In this document: positions 19,175-30,931 of the stretch, in pieces | Layout of the letters: each line of letters begins with the position of its first letter | How positions within the stretch are numbered: position 1 is the stretch's first letter | NCBI GenBank assembly: GCA_014155875.1 | Contig: JACEFZ010017434.1 | Span: 62,001 to 126,000 of the forward strand | Reading direction: 5' to 3' | Origin: Cepaea nemoralis | Taxonomy: Eukaryota > Mollusca > Gastropoda > Stylommatophora > Helicidae | DNA: 64,000 bases | The notes under the pieces: model-generated | The model's input: only the letters and a program-made list of their open reading frames with translations | Database searches by the model: none | What the model was told of the DNA's origin: nothing | Position numbers and translations under genes: made by a program

Positions 19175-21696
19175 GCGCAAGATGTAAGCTTGATATATGT
19201 CCTATACCTAACCTATACCTATACTTACCTTAAGTGAAGCGGGCAATAAAATTGCGATTTATTAGTTTTAAATTTTAATTAAAATTTAATGACATAAATT
19301 TAACTTTTTCATTTCTAACACTGGTTTGTATCTATGTCTCTTAAGAAAGAGTTTGTTGTATAGTTAGGGTTAGGGGTAGGGTTAGTTGATGTATAGTTAG
19401 GGTTAGGGTTAGGGTTTAGGATTAGATGATGTATACTTAGGGTTAGGGTTAGTAAGAAAGAGTTTGTTGTGTTTGATGTCACTCTGGTAGTCCAAGGAAT
19501 ACAACTCATTCGTCTCAATAACCCAAGCTCTGTTTTTTTTTTCAAGTTCTGCCTAGGGGTGCTGGTCGATGACCATATTCGTTGTCTAGAATAGCGCCTA
19601 GTAGGTTAGGGGGCATATGATTTATCTCCACGAGGTTGGAAAATCTGCCTAGTCAGCAGAAAATCAGCTGTTCTGTAATCAAAGAGACTGTTAATGTTAT
19701 TTGGTATGAAACGTTGAAAGTCGGTTAGACGATGTGGTAGAGGGTATTCAAGGGCTCAATAAGGCAGATGTGGTTTTAAGAAAGGTCGACTTCATAACAG
19801 ACACTGTTGGTTGGTTGCAGACTTGCCGCTATTGCAGTTGTGAAATGACAAAGTGTGATAGAGGTGGACAAAGTAAGCAGTGTTATGTTAGCGAGAACTT
19901 CTTCGAGAACACTCTTTGTATTGTTGAAAGATGGACCAATGGAAGGTTAGTGTAGCAGACATTGTGGTATAGAAAGTTGAAGATGTCAGCCATGGGAAGT
20001 GGATCTTTGCTGACGAATACTCAGATGATATTGAAACTATCCCAGGTGGAACCACAGACTGCATTGCCATGAATGTTATTATGACTGTTTCATTGGAGCT
20101 CGTGTACAATGGAGGTTTGGAGTTGTTAGTGGTGCTACATAGAAAAGTTGTGAAGACATCTACGAAAGACATAGACACTTTGTGTTAGAAAGAAAAAAAC
20201 CAAGAGTGTGGAGAGATGGGTGAATAGTATGCATAAGTGCTTCTTTAGTGGATACTCTGGACTGATAAGTTGGAGCTTTCGGTAATGTAAAAGAGGGAAA
20301 GTTTTGACGTTGATGATTATGTCTTGTGAAATGTCTGTTCAGATAAAAGTTCAAGACACGTTTGACATAACTACAGAAGCAATATTTGTTTCTACTTTAT
20401 TTATAAGTTTACACGAGATATTTATAAGTTTGGTCGAGATGTTTCATGTTTTGGCCAACATTTTTCCCCATTTGGTTAACACATTTTCTTACTTCGGTCA
20501 ACATATTTCATAGTTTAGCCCATATATTTTTCCCTTTTGGTTAACAAATTTCCTTACTTTTCAGAAGTTTGGTGTACGTTTTTCTTTACTTGGTCAATAT
20601 TTTTCTCATTAGGTTAACACATTTCCCTAAGTTTTATAAGTTTTGTGTAACTTTTTTCTTCAATTGGGCGATATTTTTCTCATTAGGTTAACACATTTTC
20701 CTAAGTTTTATAAGTTTTGTGTAACTTTTTTCTTCACTTGGGCGATATTTTTCTCATTAGGTTAACACATTTTCCTCCTTTTCATAAGTATGGTTGAGAT
20801 ATTTCTCCACTTGGCCAATATTTTTCCTATTTGGTTAACACATTTTCCATCCTTTTCATAAGTATGGTTGAGATATTTCTCCATTTGGCCAATATTTTTC
20901 CCATTTGGTTAACACATTATCCTAATTATTATAAGTTTGTACGACATATTTATAAGATTAGTTGAAACTTGTCTTTACTTGGACAATATTTTTCACATTT
21001 GGTTAACAAAGTTTCCTACTTTTTATGAGTTTGGACGAGAAGTTTCTTTACTTGGTCAAAAGTTTTCACCTTTGGTTAACAAATTTTCATACATTTTAAA
21101 AGTTTGGATGTGATATTTCTTTACTTGACCCATATTTTTCATCTTTGGCTAACAAATGTTCCTATTTTAGTCGACATATTTTCCTACTTTTTGTATGTTT
21201 GGTCGAGATATTTCAAAACTTGGTCAATATTTTTTCCTAATTTGGGTAACACATTTTCTTATGACGGTCGACATATTTATAAGTTTGTCCATCGATTTGC
21301 ATATTGTTTTATTTCGGTCGACATATTTCTTGATTTTACTAGCATGGTTTTCTTACTTGTTATAAATTCGGATGAGATATTTCATTACTTGGTCAATATT
21401 TTTCACCTTTAGCTAACAAATGTTCATACATTTTATAAGTTTGGACGAGACATCTATAAGTTTGATCGATATTTTTCCTATTTGGCTAACATGATTTCAT
21501 ACTTGCCCAATATTTTTCACATTTGACGAACAATGTTCTTACTTTTCAATTGTTTGGTCGAGATATTTCCTATTTTGGTGACCATTTTTAATTACTCTGG
21601 TTACCATTTTCCCTATTTTTTATAATGTTAGTCGAGACATTTCTTATTTTGGCCAACTGTTTTGTCAGTTTGGCTAACAATTTTCCTACATTTTAT
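19175..21696. other. Spacer between palindrome arms
   Basis: Single-copy centre of the large inverted repeat. It holds a TTAGGG-rich patch (about 19362-19450), an unrecognised coding-like stretch (19927-20186) and the start of the 74-bp tandem repeat. I see no complete gene and no integrase, polymerase or transposase motif. Confidence 0.75.
19927..20186 (+). pseudogene. Unrecognised coding-like stretch
   Basis: Frame beginning MDQWKVSVADIVV reads for about 85 residues with one internal stop, through HGKWIFADEYSDD and TKDIDTLC. A neighbouring open frame at 19734-19955 holds five cysteines. I do not recognise either. They could be what is left of a protein of the AGTAGT element, or chance open reading in AT-rich DNA. 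Confidence 0.25.
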
Positions 21697-21990
21697 ACGT
21701 TGGTCGAGACGTTTCTTATTTTGGCCAACAGTTTTGTCAGTTTGGCTAACAATTTTTCCTACACTTTATAAGTTGGTCGAGATATTTCTGTATTTGGCCA
21801 ACACTCTCATTAGTTATAATAGCCTTTTTCCTGTTTTTATACGCTTGGTTGAGATATTTCTATTTTGACCACTAGTTTTATAAGTTTGGCTAACAAATTT
21901 TACTATATTTTATAAGTCTGGTCGATATATTTCTGTATTTGACGAACATTTTTAATAATTTGGCTAACAATTTTTTCTTATTTTATTGCT
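20390..21990 (+). repeat. Degenerate ~74-bp tandem repeat
   Basis: Recurring words TTTGGTTAACACATTTTCC, TATAAGTTTGGTCGAGATATT and ACTTGGTCAATATTTTTC return about every 74-80 bp. Units at 20600-20770 are almost identical; those farther right diverge. The last ~300 bp lie in the right arm, so the repeat also appears inverted at 18877-19174. Confidence 0.85.
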
Positions 21991-21996
21991 GGAGTG

Positions 21997-22130
21997 GTAC
22001 ATAGAACCTGTACTTTTGTATGGATGTGAAATGTGGCAATGAGCCGACACATTGAAAAACATATATTGACATTGGAAATGGGTTTCTGTGGAAAGATGCA
22101 AAGACCCCTTTGGCCAGGCAGAAGAATTAA
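21997..22130 (+). pseudogene. RTE thumb relic in right arm
   Basis: YIEPVLLYGCEMW followed by a decayed continuation, resembling residues near the thumb of the intact RTE protein. Stops present. Confidence 0.65.
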
Positions 22131-22904
22131 TGAAAGTGTAAATGTCTGCTCTGAGACGCGATAACTTCGCTGGTCAGGACAGCGGGTACGTGATATGTCC
22201 TGTTATATGAGACGCATAAGATTCCTCCGGGGAAGCTTGTTGTGTTCACGGGTAATATTATACAGGTGATAAAAAGAACTAAACATTCGTGGGTATATGA
22301 CCCGATAGCTGTTAAGTAAAAGGTACACCTTCCCCAACTGGCCTCGGTGCTCACATCTCTCCTCTATGTCTATGAGAAAGGGTTAGACGAACACAGTGAT
22401 GACTAGGTTATAGTTGTGTATACTGTATTCGAAGCTGACTGTATAGAGGCCTCGGTAGTAGTAGTTTCGTAGTCTTTGCTGTTACTTGGTGACCCTGTGA
22501 CGACTCGGACATAGACACGCTAGAGTAGGGGGACCTTTTTAAACTTCCGACGCCATGTTGACGAGGGGGAAGAATCACTCCCGTACATGGTGGTCATCCC
22601 GAGTTAGGTCCCTGGTTAAATCACCAACATAATACCGTTTTTTCTGCACTACCCCTCTTAACCACGTGTCTCGGCTGTGCCCTTACGCATGTGACAGGAT
22701 GCAACGCCTTATTTAACCGGCTGTAACCATTACCCACATGTCCCTATACGTGGTGGTATTACATGTCTATCTTGTGAGATGTTGGTTTACTTCGACCACA
22801 CTAATACATACGAGTAGAGGTATGGAGCTTGAAACGATGAAACAGTAACCGTGAGCCTACAAGGACAGAAGAAACAAATGTCTGATGGGAGGTGGCTTTA
22901 AAGG

Positions 22905-23045
22905 GTTAGAACAAGAATCGCTGTGATGAAGGTTGTCTTTTGCAAATTGGAAAACATACTGACTAATATAAAGTTGTCAACTGTAATGGGAAATAAAAAG
23001 AGTGTTTGAGTACTACATAGAACCTGTACTTTTGTATGACTGAAG
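22905..23045 (+). pseudogene. Second RTE thumb relic in right arm
   Basis: Reads RTRIAVMKVVFCKLENILT, then loses frame at the IEPVLLYG segment. The two relics are not in collinear order, so they are separate fragments. Confidence 0.65.
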
Positions 23046-25797
23046 CGAGGTCAGTGAGCAGACAAGTTAAAATGCCTCTAATGCCAGTGGCGTTGTGGAT
23101 TCTGAGACATCGTTGTTTTTTTAATTCACTAGACATCCGCATGAAACTCCCTCCAAATACTACAGGGCAACAAAATAAAACAGTCAGCAAAGCAGACACA
23201 TAGACACTATACCAGCTCTGTAAGGCAACATACTTTGATAATGTTTACATAACGGCCGCTTTCCAATAATACTGCACACATCTATAAGCAGTGGTAAACC
23301 CGTATACACAGATACACGATACTTTCCTAAAGTAAACTCTAGCCAAGTTCGCAATGCAGTTATATAGAGGCATGCATATTGAGTTGATATGAAATATGTT
23401 TGATTATTTTCACACCCGGGTGTAATAGGCGACAGTTCACAACACAGCTACGATGCGCTGACAAGGGTGCCCTTATCAACTTCACATACTGGTCAATCTA
23501 TATAAACCTCCTAATAACATAGTACACTATCCTTTTTCAAACCTCAAGCGTTTTCAATGTCACAAGAATAACGAACTACTGATATTTAAGATCAGAGTGG
23601 CACATACTGATACTGTTTGTGATATCTCCTCATACCACCTGTTTTAACTAAATAAGGACACATACACCTAACCCATGATCCCCAATCGGCAATTATGAGA
23701 AACATCGAGGGTAGTGTTATTGATTTTTATTGGATGTCCCAACAATAGGTGTTAATCTTTTAATCCCCTTCCAACCTTTATATGAACATTTATTAATATC
23801 GCGAACTATTTGCAATGGCGGAGATATAAGAAATATTATTAACCTGACTTGGTCATTACGAGGATGATAATCCCATGGATTAGCCGTTATGAAAATGAGT
23901 ATTGATTTTTGGCAACACCTGTTGAGGTCATATTCTGATTTTTAAGTTAGGTTATATTTTGTGACTCGTAGGTGCAACGGTGAAATCTGCTGTCTGTGTT
24001 TTTCAACAGCGTTGGGACTTGTGGCCGCTGCGACAAGGCCGGACAAAGCGACCCTAACCTCTATGGTTAACTAGACACCCACACGTTGTTGACTGGCAAT
24101 CTTACCAACGACAAAGTTCCGAGATTCGAACCTGTCACTTTCACGGTGTCTGGGGTACCCCCTAAACATACTCCGCAACCAGCACATCACCTCTACTTTT
24201 CTAAACATAACCGGGTTAATAACACCAGAGCTTGAAATCACAACTAAGTAACCAAATATGATCAATATTTCTTCTACCACTAGATCGCCCCACTGGGATT
24301 CGAACCCGATGATAGTGTTCAGAAGCGTTAGCTAGCTAATCATCCACTCACCCCACCCCTTAACAATGAATATCACAAAGTCATGCCAACTAAACCAGTA
24401 TAATCAACCACTTTCAAGGTTTTCATTTGAAGAGTTGTAACCGGTATGATGATAGTATTTACATCCCCTTAACTACAGATAATAGTAACCACCGTTATAA
24501 TAAACAGTCGACCACTTTACAATAGACATATAATGAAACTATCCTAGGTTTTCTGACGACCGACGCCGCCATTATGCGTTGAATGTGCCAGTGGTAGACC
24601 TCCATGCCTTTATTTACCCACTTATCCACTCGATCACCCTAGCTCTTACCAAGGAACGGGCGTAATTATCTAACCACTCCGTCCCTCGCCCACCTCTTAA
24701 CAAGGATCAGAAGCAGTTATCTAGCTATTTTTACACCCACCTGCCCCTTAACAACGACCTGGAGCCTTTATCTAGCAACTCCTCTGTCTCTTAGCAAGGA
24801 ACCGACGCATTCATTTAGCCGCTTCGCCACTCGCCCACCCCTTTGAAATGTCCAGAAGCACTTCTTTAGCTACTTCTCCGCTCACCCACTCCTTAACAAC
24901 GAATAACACTAGGCCACACCCACTACAACATTTACTATCGACCATCTTTACATTTTTAAGGTTTTCATTTGAAGAGTTGTAACCAATATGATGGTAGTGT
25001 TCGGGAGCTGTTATATAGGTACATCACCACTCACCAACCCCTTAACAACGAATACCACGAAGCCAGACCCTTACAACCGTTAATACTGGCAATATTTACT
25101 TTTTTAAGGTTTTCATTTGAAGAGGTGTAATCTACTTGATGATAGTGTTCCGAAGCAGTTAACTAACTATTCGGCTACTCAACCACCCCTTAACATCAAA
25201 CAACACTAAGCCATACCACTTACAACCGTTACTACTGGCCATCTTTAATGTTTTAAGGTTTTCATTTGAAGAGGTGTAATCTACATGATGATAGTTTATA
25301 GGCCACTACGACCCACTACAGATCATATACACGCCATATTTACCTTTTTACTGTTTACAATTTTCATATGACACCCGGCGCGGCTCGAGGGTTCGAACCG
25401 TCTAGCCCCACTACCCGCACTCGTCACTGACCGGCCTTGTGGGCACTCAGCAATAACCACCTACCTACCTATGCGACGTATTTTATGGGGTTCGATCCTG
25501 CCCCCGCGCCCGTCGCCCGCGACCGCCCCCGCACCGGCTGCCCGCGATCGTTCCTGCGCCCGCCGCCCGCCCCGCGCGCCTCTGCTTGTCTTTTATTTTT
25601 ATTTTATTTTTTACAATTAGTTAAAATATTATACACACACTCAGTTATCTGCCCTTAGAAAACAACTCTTTTATTAGAATTATCAACCCTTACATATGAC
25701 CTAAGTACCTACCCTACCCAAACCGCACTGGCCCCGAGCTGGATTGGGGGCAATCCAGCGAGGTCAATCCAGAAAGTATAATTAGGAGCAGACACAA

Positions 25798-25925
25798 ACC
25801 CTAACCCTAACCCCTAACCCCTAAACCTAACCCCTAACCTTAACCCCTAACCCTAACCCATAATCCCTAACCCCTAAACCCTAACCCTAACCCCTAACCC
25901 TAACCCCTAACCCTAACCCTAACCC
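25798..25925 (-). repeat. Degenerate TTAGGG array, right (CCCTAA on plus)
   Basis: Mirror of 14960-15080 in the right arm, followed by the same CAATCCAG motifs and the right terminus. Confidence 0.9.
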
Positions 25926-25999
25926 CAATCCAGCTGGATTGGGGCCAATCCAGCACCACAATCCAGAAAATATACTTAGTTAGGACATAAGATACTACT

Positions 26000-26005
26000 G
26001 CTACA
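26000..26005. repeat. Target duplication GCTACA, right
   Basis: Directly follows the right terminus ACTACT and restores the I-B sequence GGAGCTACAGGCCAGG when joined to 13202. Confidence 0.85.
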
Positions 26006-26716
26006 GGCCAGGAAAAGATACCTGGTCAAATGCAGCCACTTTTGCCTTTGACGTTTATGAGGGGTTCCAGAGTAGACAGGAAACGATGGCGGCAGCGCTT
26101 GATCTCGAGGTTTCGTACAACAGATTTCGATATGATATTTTGATGACCGCACTGATGGAGAAGGGGGTAAATCCCTGGTTGGTGAACTGGATAGCAGCCG
26201 TCCTGCATTCTCGTCAGGTTGCTCTCCGTCTAGGTGCATGGACCTCAGAGTCACATATTTTTAACCCCGGGACTGCCACAGGGATCTGCAATCTCACCGG
26301 TGCTCTTTAAGCGTGTATACGAGCAAGATTGCAAACCTAGAAGCACCAGAGGGTTGGAAGGATACTAACATTTGCGGATGATATTCTTGCATATAGGCAG
26401 GGGAGAGATAGGGAGCAAACAGTCCAGGAGCTACAGGTGACAAAAGACAAAGTGATTGACAGTTGCACTGAAATTAGTGCTTTCACCCACTCGGAAAAGG
26501 CAGCTGTTTTGTGGTGCTCTCTGGACAACAGGATTGCGAGAACTGATGTCCCAAGCCTCACGATAGATGGTAGAAGCGTCAACAGAGAGAACAAACTGAA
26601 GTTTCAGGGAATCACATTTGACAGGAGCCTGTCCTTCAAGGACCATGTGGAGTCGGTTGTGACAAAATCTCAAAAGGGACTCAATGCACTTAAAACCTAT
26701 GGCTGCAATGGACACA

Positions 26717-27058
26717 AGCCTTACCCTGGTGCGAGGAAATGCAACCTAAAGACAAAGTGTCATGGCAGGGCAGACCAGTCCCTAAGCCTTGGTTGGCGGC
26801 TGGACTAAGATCGAAGCTCCGACAGACGGACAATTAGAGCATTGCTTTTCTGATCCGGCAGCTTCTGCAGCTTGTCTTGTTCCAGATGTAGAGGTGTTAC
26901 CTTTCCTCTGGAGTGAACTAGGCAGGCCGAGAGAGGGATCATGCTGCATTGGCAACACATGATCTCTATATTTTAGCCCAGGCTTTATGCTATGGAGAGG
27001 CAATAACTCCATCCCTTACAAAATATCGTCTGTCAAGACGGCAAGGTGCCAATGGTGA
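26717..27058 (+). mobile_element. 342-bp SINE-like element with LINE C 3' hairpin
   Basis: Flanked by a perfect 9-bp duplication ATGGACACA (26708-26716 and 27059-27067), with the empty sequence visible in I-B copy a. The body does not match LINE C. The last ~33 bases, including the hairpin CGTCTGTCAAGACG (27027-27040) and GGCAAGGTGCC, are the same as the LINE C 3' end. A body of different origin plus a LINE tail is the usual design of a SINE that borrows a partner LINE. I found no convincing tRNA A box at its head. Confidence 0.7.
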
Positions 27059-27699
27059 ATGGACACAGAGCAGAGGATGCTTTTCACACTATACCAGCAC
27101 TTGATTCTCTTAGTGATTGATTATGGACTAGGACTGCTCACTGTATGAAAATGTCAATTGGCGAAATTAGAGCGCATACAAAACGAAGCTATGCGGGTAA
27201 TTCAAGGCTCAAGGTGATGCAGGCGAAGGCATACCTCAGAGTAGTTGCTGACACAGATCACCCGTTGCATGAGGTCGCTGGACGTAGTTAAGGGTCAGCG
27301 ACTGATAAGAGGGAAATCATGGATGGCTCAGGCAGAGGATACGATCAGACAGGTGTGCATCTTGGAGAACATTAGGCGAGGAGAGGAGTGGGTCAAAGTG
27401 CCAGCGGAGCAGTCAGACTTGTGCAAAGTTATAATCACATTGAGCCGAGAGTTCAGGAAGTGGCCATCAGGGGCCACGGAAGTGGAAATCCAGCAGCTAA
27501 TTCAGGATGTGTTCGCCCTGGTGTTGTGATTATATACACAGATGGTTCGGTGTTGATAGGCAGGAGAAGTGCCTGGGGTGTCTTAAAAACACCTAATGGT
27601 CGTCGTTTGGTGCAGGAGAACCTGGCATATGATACCACATCTAGCTTAAGAATGGAGGTGGAGGAAGTGCGTGCAGATTTCCGCTGGATGGAGAATACG

Positions 27700-27713
27700 A
27701 CACACACATACAC

Positions 27714-27754
<41 letters not shown>
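27700..27754 (+). repeat. (AC)n inside RNase H, copy b
   Basis: 55-bp run with two interruptions, in frame (His-Thr repeats), leading straight into HIVIVTDSES. Confidence 0.9.
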
Positions 27755-27755
<1 letters not shown>

Positions 27756-28236
27756 CGTGATTGTAACTGACTCAGAAAGCATGCTGAGTAGGGTGAGGAC
27801 AGGCAGGCTTCGTGCAGAGTGGCTTGCTTCGCTTCGGAAGTCACGGGTGACAAGCATCGTCTGGATCTTTTCTCCGGGGTATGCTGGTGTGCTGGGGAAT
27901 GAACGGGCAGACAGAATGACTGGCTCTGCAAAAATTGGTGGAGTATTGATGCATTATAAGGAAGACGTGGTTGCGGCCTTGTGAGAGCACGTGTACACCT
28001 CGGAGGAGCAAATGGATCAGCATGGTCTGGCAAGAATGCGACAGCGAGGGGTGACGAGGGGATCTGGCCGACGATCGACGCTCAGATGAAAGGCGAGACG
28101 GACATATAATAAGATTGCCACTGGTACTATTAGTGTTGGAACTCTTCGCTGGCTTCTGAGGATGCGGACGGTCCGCTTAAGGGAATGCCCCGTTTGCTGT
28201 GATGTCGGTTCCTAAATCAGTCAATCAATCAATCAT

Positions 28237-28365
28237 AGATAAAATAAAATAAATAAAACATTTAAAAACAATAACGGGCGCGGGATGGGAGCGCGGGAAA
28301 GGGGAAGCGGGTGTGCGGGCGCGTGGGGTGGGGCTAAACAGTTCGGGTGCAAATACTATCATTAC

Positions 28366-28402
<37 letters not shown>

Positions 28403-28403
28403 T
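28237..28403. repeat. AT-rich, GC-rich and (CA)n junction segment
   Basis: Short A-rich stretch, then a GC-rich patch (about 28275-28330) resembling the GC-rich block of the AGTAGT element near 15300, then (CA)n at 28369-28402 abutting the 3' end of LINE C3. No gene. Confidence 0.6.
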
Positions 28404-30540
28404 GGCACCTTGCCGTCTTGACAGACGATAGTTTGTGCTTTAAAAAGGCATAATAACTTTTACCTATGGCGGTAGCGAATGTGACTGATAAGGCCAATTT
28501 GCGCTGTAAATGTCCGTTCACAGTGGGTGCATGTGAACACGTGGTCATTTCCACCATCATGCACCATCTTACGTCTCACACGCTCGGTGTGTGACTTATC
28601 TGCAATAATTTTCTCCTTTGTCTTTATTCCATTTCTGATGTTTGCCCTCCATGCAACACGTTCAGCGGCGACTTGCTCCCAATGTGCATTATCAATGCCT
28701 GTATCAATCATGTCCCGCTTACACACATCTTTGTATCGTAGTAGAGGCCGACCCTGAGATCTCTTACCCATCTGTAATTCACCAAAAAAGATATCCTTTG
28801 GTATTCTACCATCATCCATCCTCCTAAGATGTCCTATCCATCTAAGTCTACGAAGACTGAGCATGGAATAAACCGTCACACAACCTGATCTTTCCAATAC
28901 TTCAGTATTTGTGATTTTGTCTTGCCACTTAATACCAAGAATTCTTCGCAGACACCGCATATGAAAGCTGTTTAAACGTTTCTCTTGGTGTGAGTAAGTT
29001 GTCCAGGTTTCACTGCCATAAGAAGAGTACTAAGGACACAGGCTTGATAGACAAGGACTTTTGTTTTGGCAGTAAGCTTCCTGTTCTCCCAGACTCTTTT
29101 TCTTAACCTGTTCATTGTTGTTGCTGCCTTACCAATCCGGATGTTGATTTCCTGATCTAGGGATAATTTGCTATTTACCACTGATCCTAGATATGTAAAA
29201 TGGTCTACCATCTCTAGTTCGGCGTCGTCAATAAAGATTGATGGTACCCCATGTGCACCTTGTGACATAATCTGTGTCTTCTTTTTGCTAATTGTTAAAC
29301 CAAATTCAGAACAAGCATTGGAGAATGCAGATAGTAGACATTGCAATTCTTCCTCAGAGTGGGTCGTAACTGCAGCATCATCTGCAAAAAGCAACTCTCT
29401 GATCAGTACCCTCCTAATTTTGGTCTTGGCCTTCAATCTCTGAGCATTGTAGAGGCCGCCATCTGAGCGTGAGTGAATGTATATACCACCATCCTGATCA
29501 CGAAAGGCATATTTCAGTAGAAGTGAAAAGTATATTCCAAAGAGGGTGGGAGCTAGTACACAACCTTGCTTAACTCCACTCTTGATTTCAAACTCTTCAG
29601 AAGTTGCACCATCAAACTTGATTATACCCTTCATGCCTGTGTGAACGATTCCACAATGGACAGAAGAGTTGGTGGGCAGCCAATCTTCTTTAGTGCCTTG
29701 AACAGACCCTCACGACTGACCAAATCAAATGCCTTTGTGAGGTCGATGAAGGCAATAAACAGTGGTTGATTCTGTTCACGGCATTTTTCTTGCATTTGTA
29801 GCAATGAGAATATCATATCAATTGTAGACCGGTTCTGTCGAAAGCCACACTGTGATTCGGGGTAGACTTGATCTCCTAGGACTTGAAGTCTGCGCAGAAC
29901 AATTCTGGCAAATACTTTTCCAACAATACGCAGAAGTGAGATACCCCTATAGTTGTTGCAGTAGATCCGATCGCCCTTGTTCTTGTACAGTGTTATGATG
30001 CTTGAATCTTTGAAATCCTGTGGGACTTGTCCTTCTCGCCAGCATAGCTCTACTAGCTGGTGGATCTGTAGAGTGAGTGTGTCTTGCCCACTCCTGATAA
30101 CCTCTATTGGAATCCCATCCTTACCTGGAGCCTTGCCAGATGCAAGATCATTTATAGCATACTTATTTTCTGTTATGGTGGGAAGTGTGTCCAGGTGGTC
30201 AAGAATTGGTAGAGCCTATATGGCGTTGAGGGCATCATCCGCTAGTTTGGTCTCACTTGAGTAAAGCTCCAAATAGTGCTCTACCCATCTGTTCATCTGC
30301 TGTTTCTTATCAGTGATGATTTCTCCAGTCAAGATTTTCAATGGTGCACTTCTTTTGATCACTGGACCACAGGCTTTCTTTATTCCTTCATACATGCTTC
30401 TTATGTTTCCCTTATCACTTGGATTTGAATGGACTCACATAACTTGATCCAATAATCATTTGCACACTGCCTGGCAGCCTTTTGCACACCCTTGCTAGCC
30501 TGCCTTAGCTCACTCAGAGTTGGTCTTTCCTTGTTTCTTT
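28404..30540 (-). mobile_element. LINE C, copy C3 (RT to 3' end)
   Basis: Longest RT-bearing minus-strand copy of LINE C. From its truncated 5' end at about 30540 it covers the region before RT (SGKAPGKDGIP), motif A (FIDLTKAFDLV), motif B (GVKQGCVLAPTLFG), motif C (FADDAAV), the thumb, and a C-terminal C2H2 finger (CTHCERT...HIRYRH, about 28463-28540). The frame is broken between 28960 and 28972, near 29634 and upstream. The 3' hairpin is at 28414-28427. The endonuclease is missing here but present in copy C7 (36433-37703). Clade uncertain. Confidence 0.85.
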
Positions 30541-30931
30541 GTCATGAAAATCACCGTGTATTAACCAGATGATGATAATACAGACAGTTGCTTCACGGCG
30601 TGTCTTCAAGGCCACACTTGTTTTTAACCGGTCCAGAGAAAAAACAGTCTGTGTTCGCAGCTCCAACTTGTCTACTTCGAGTAGCGGTGAGATAAAGACA
30701 CCCAGGGAACATTGAGAATTCTTCGACATCAAACGAATTGGCGGCTGGTTAGTGAAACCCGTGGTTGGGGGAAATGCAGGGACTCGCTACCTTGGTTGGA
30801 AGTTGCAACAAGGGGAATCACTCTTGCATTGGTTGCGACAGGGGACATAAGATTTCTGAAAATGGATGATCTGCCCCTTGAGAATCTGATGTATTGGAGA
30901 TCAAACAACGTCAGGTGAACAATTCAAGGCT
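30541..30931. other. No recognisable gene
   Basis: Segment between LINE C3 and I-A. One open frame (30712-30918, plus, 68 residues) shows no motif I recognise. Confidence 0.55.

Larger units (their letters stand above)
13203..25999. mobile_element. 12.8-kb AGTAGT-ended palindromic element
   Basis: Inserted into I-B copy b with a GCTACA duplication. Both ends carry the inverted terminus AGTAGTATCTTATGTCCTAA. Inside are subterminal CTGGATTG motifs, degenerate TTAGGG arrays, a GC-rich block, tRNA-like repeats, RTE relics, and a spacer with 74-bp tandem repeats. A 6-bp duplication and termini starting AG are features of Polinton/Maverick elements, but I see no integrase, DNA polymerase B or capsid gene, so at most it is a non-autonomous relative. 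Its left part was rebuilt by an inverted duplication that brought in flanking I-B sequence (13254-14884). Superfamily is uncertain; Dada-like or an unknown type is possible. Confidence 0.7.
21697..27634. repeat. Right arm of large inverted repeat
   Basis: Reverse complement of 13254-19174. It runs through the right half of the AGTAGT element, across its terminus at 25999 and the target duplication, and 1.6 kb into the host I-B copy b. The arm therefore extends past the element into its flank. Confidence 0.93.
26006..28236 (+). pseudogene. I-B copy b, 3' half (RT, RNase H, tail)
   Basis: Continues the LINE interrupted at 13202. RT pieces (26086-26310; 26437 onward) contain FADDILAYRQ, with single-base frameshifts near 26310 and 26350. 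A 342-bp SINE-like insertion breaks it at 26717, and a ~75-bp deletion lies near 27200. RNase H is open from 27388 to 27984 (IYTDGSV, SSLRMEVEEV, VTDSESML, NERADRMTG), with the (AC)n run in frame. It ends with an (AATC)n tail at 28213-28236. Clearly decayed, but RNase H keeps all four catalytic acids. Confidence 0.85.

Noticed and set aside
13203..25999. Confirmed Polinton/Maverick
   Set aside because: Only the end sequence and 6-bp duplication fit. Without integrase, PolB or capsid genes the assignment stays a hypothesis.
28369..28402. CRISPR-like or regulatory short repeats
   Set aside because: Simple (CA)n microsatellite; no repeat-spacer pattern anywhere in the window and the genome is animal.
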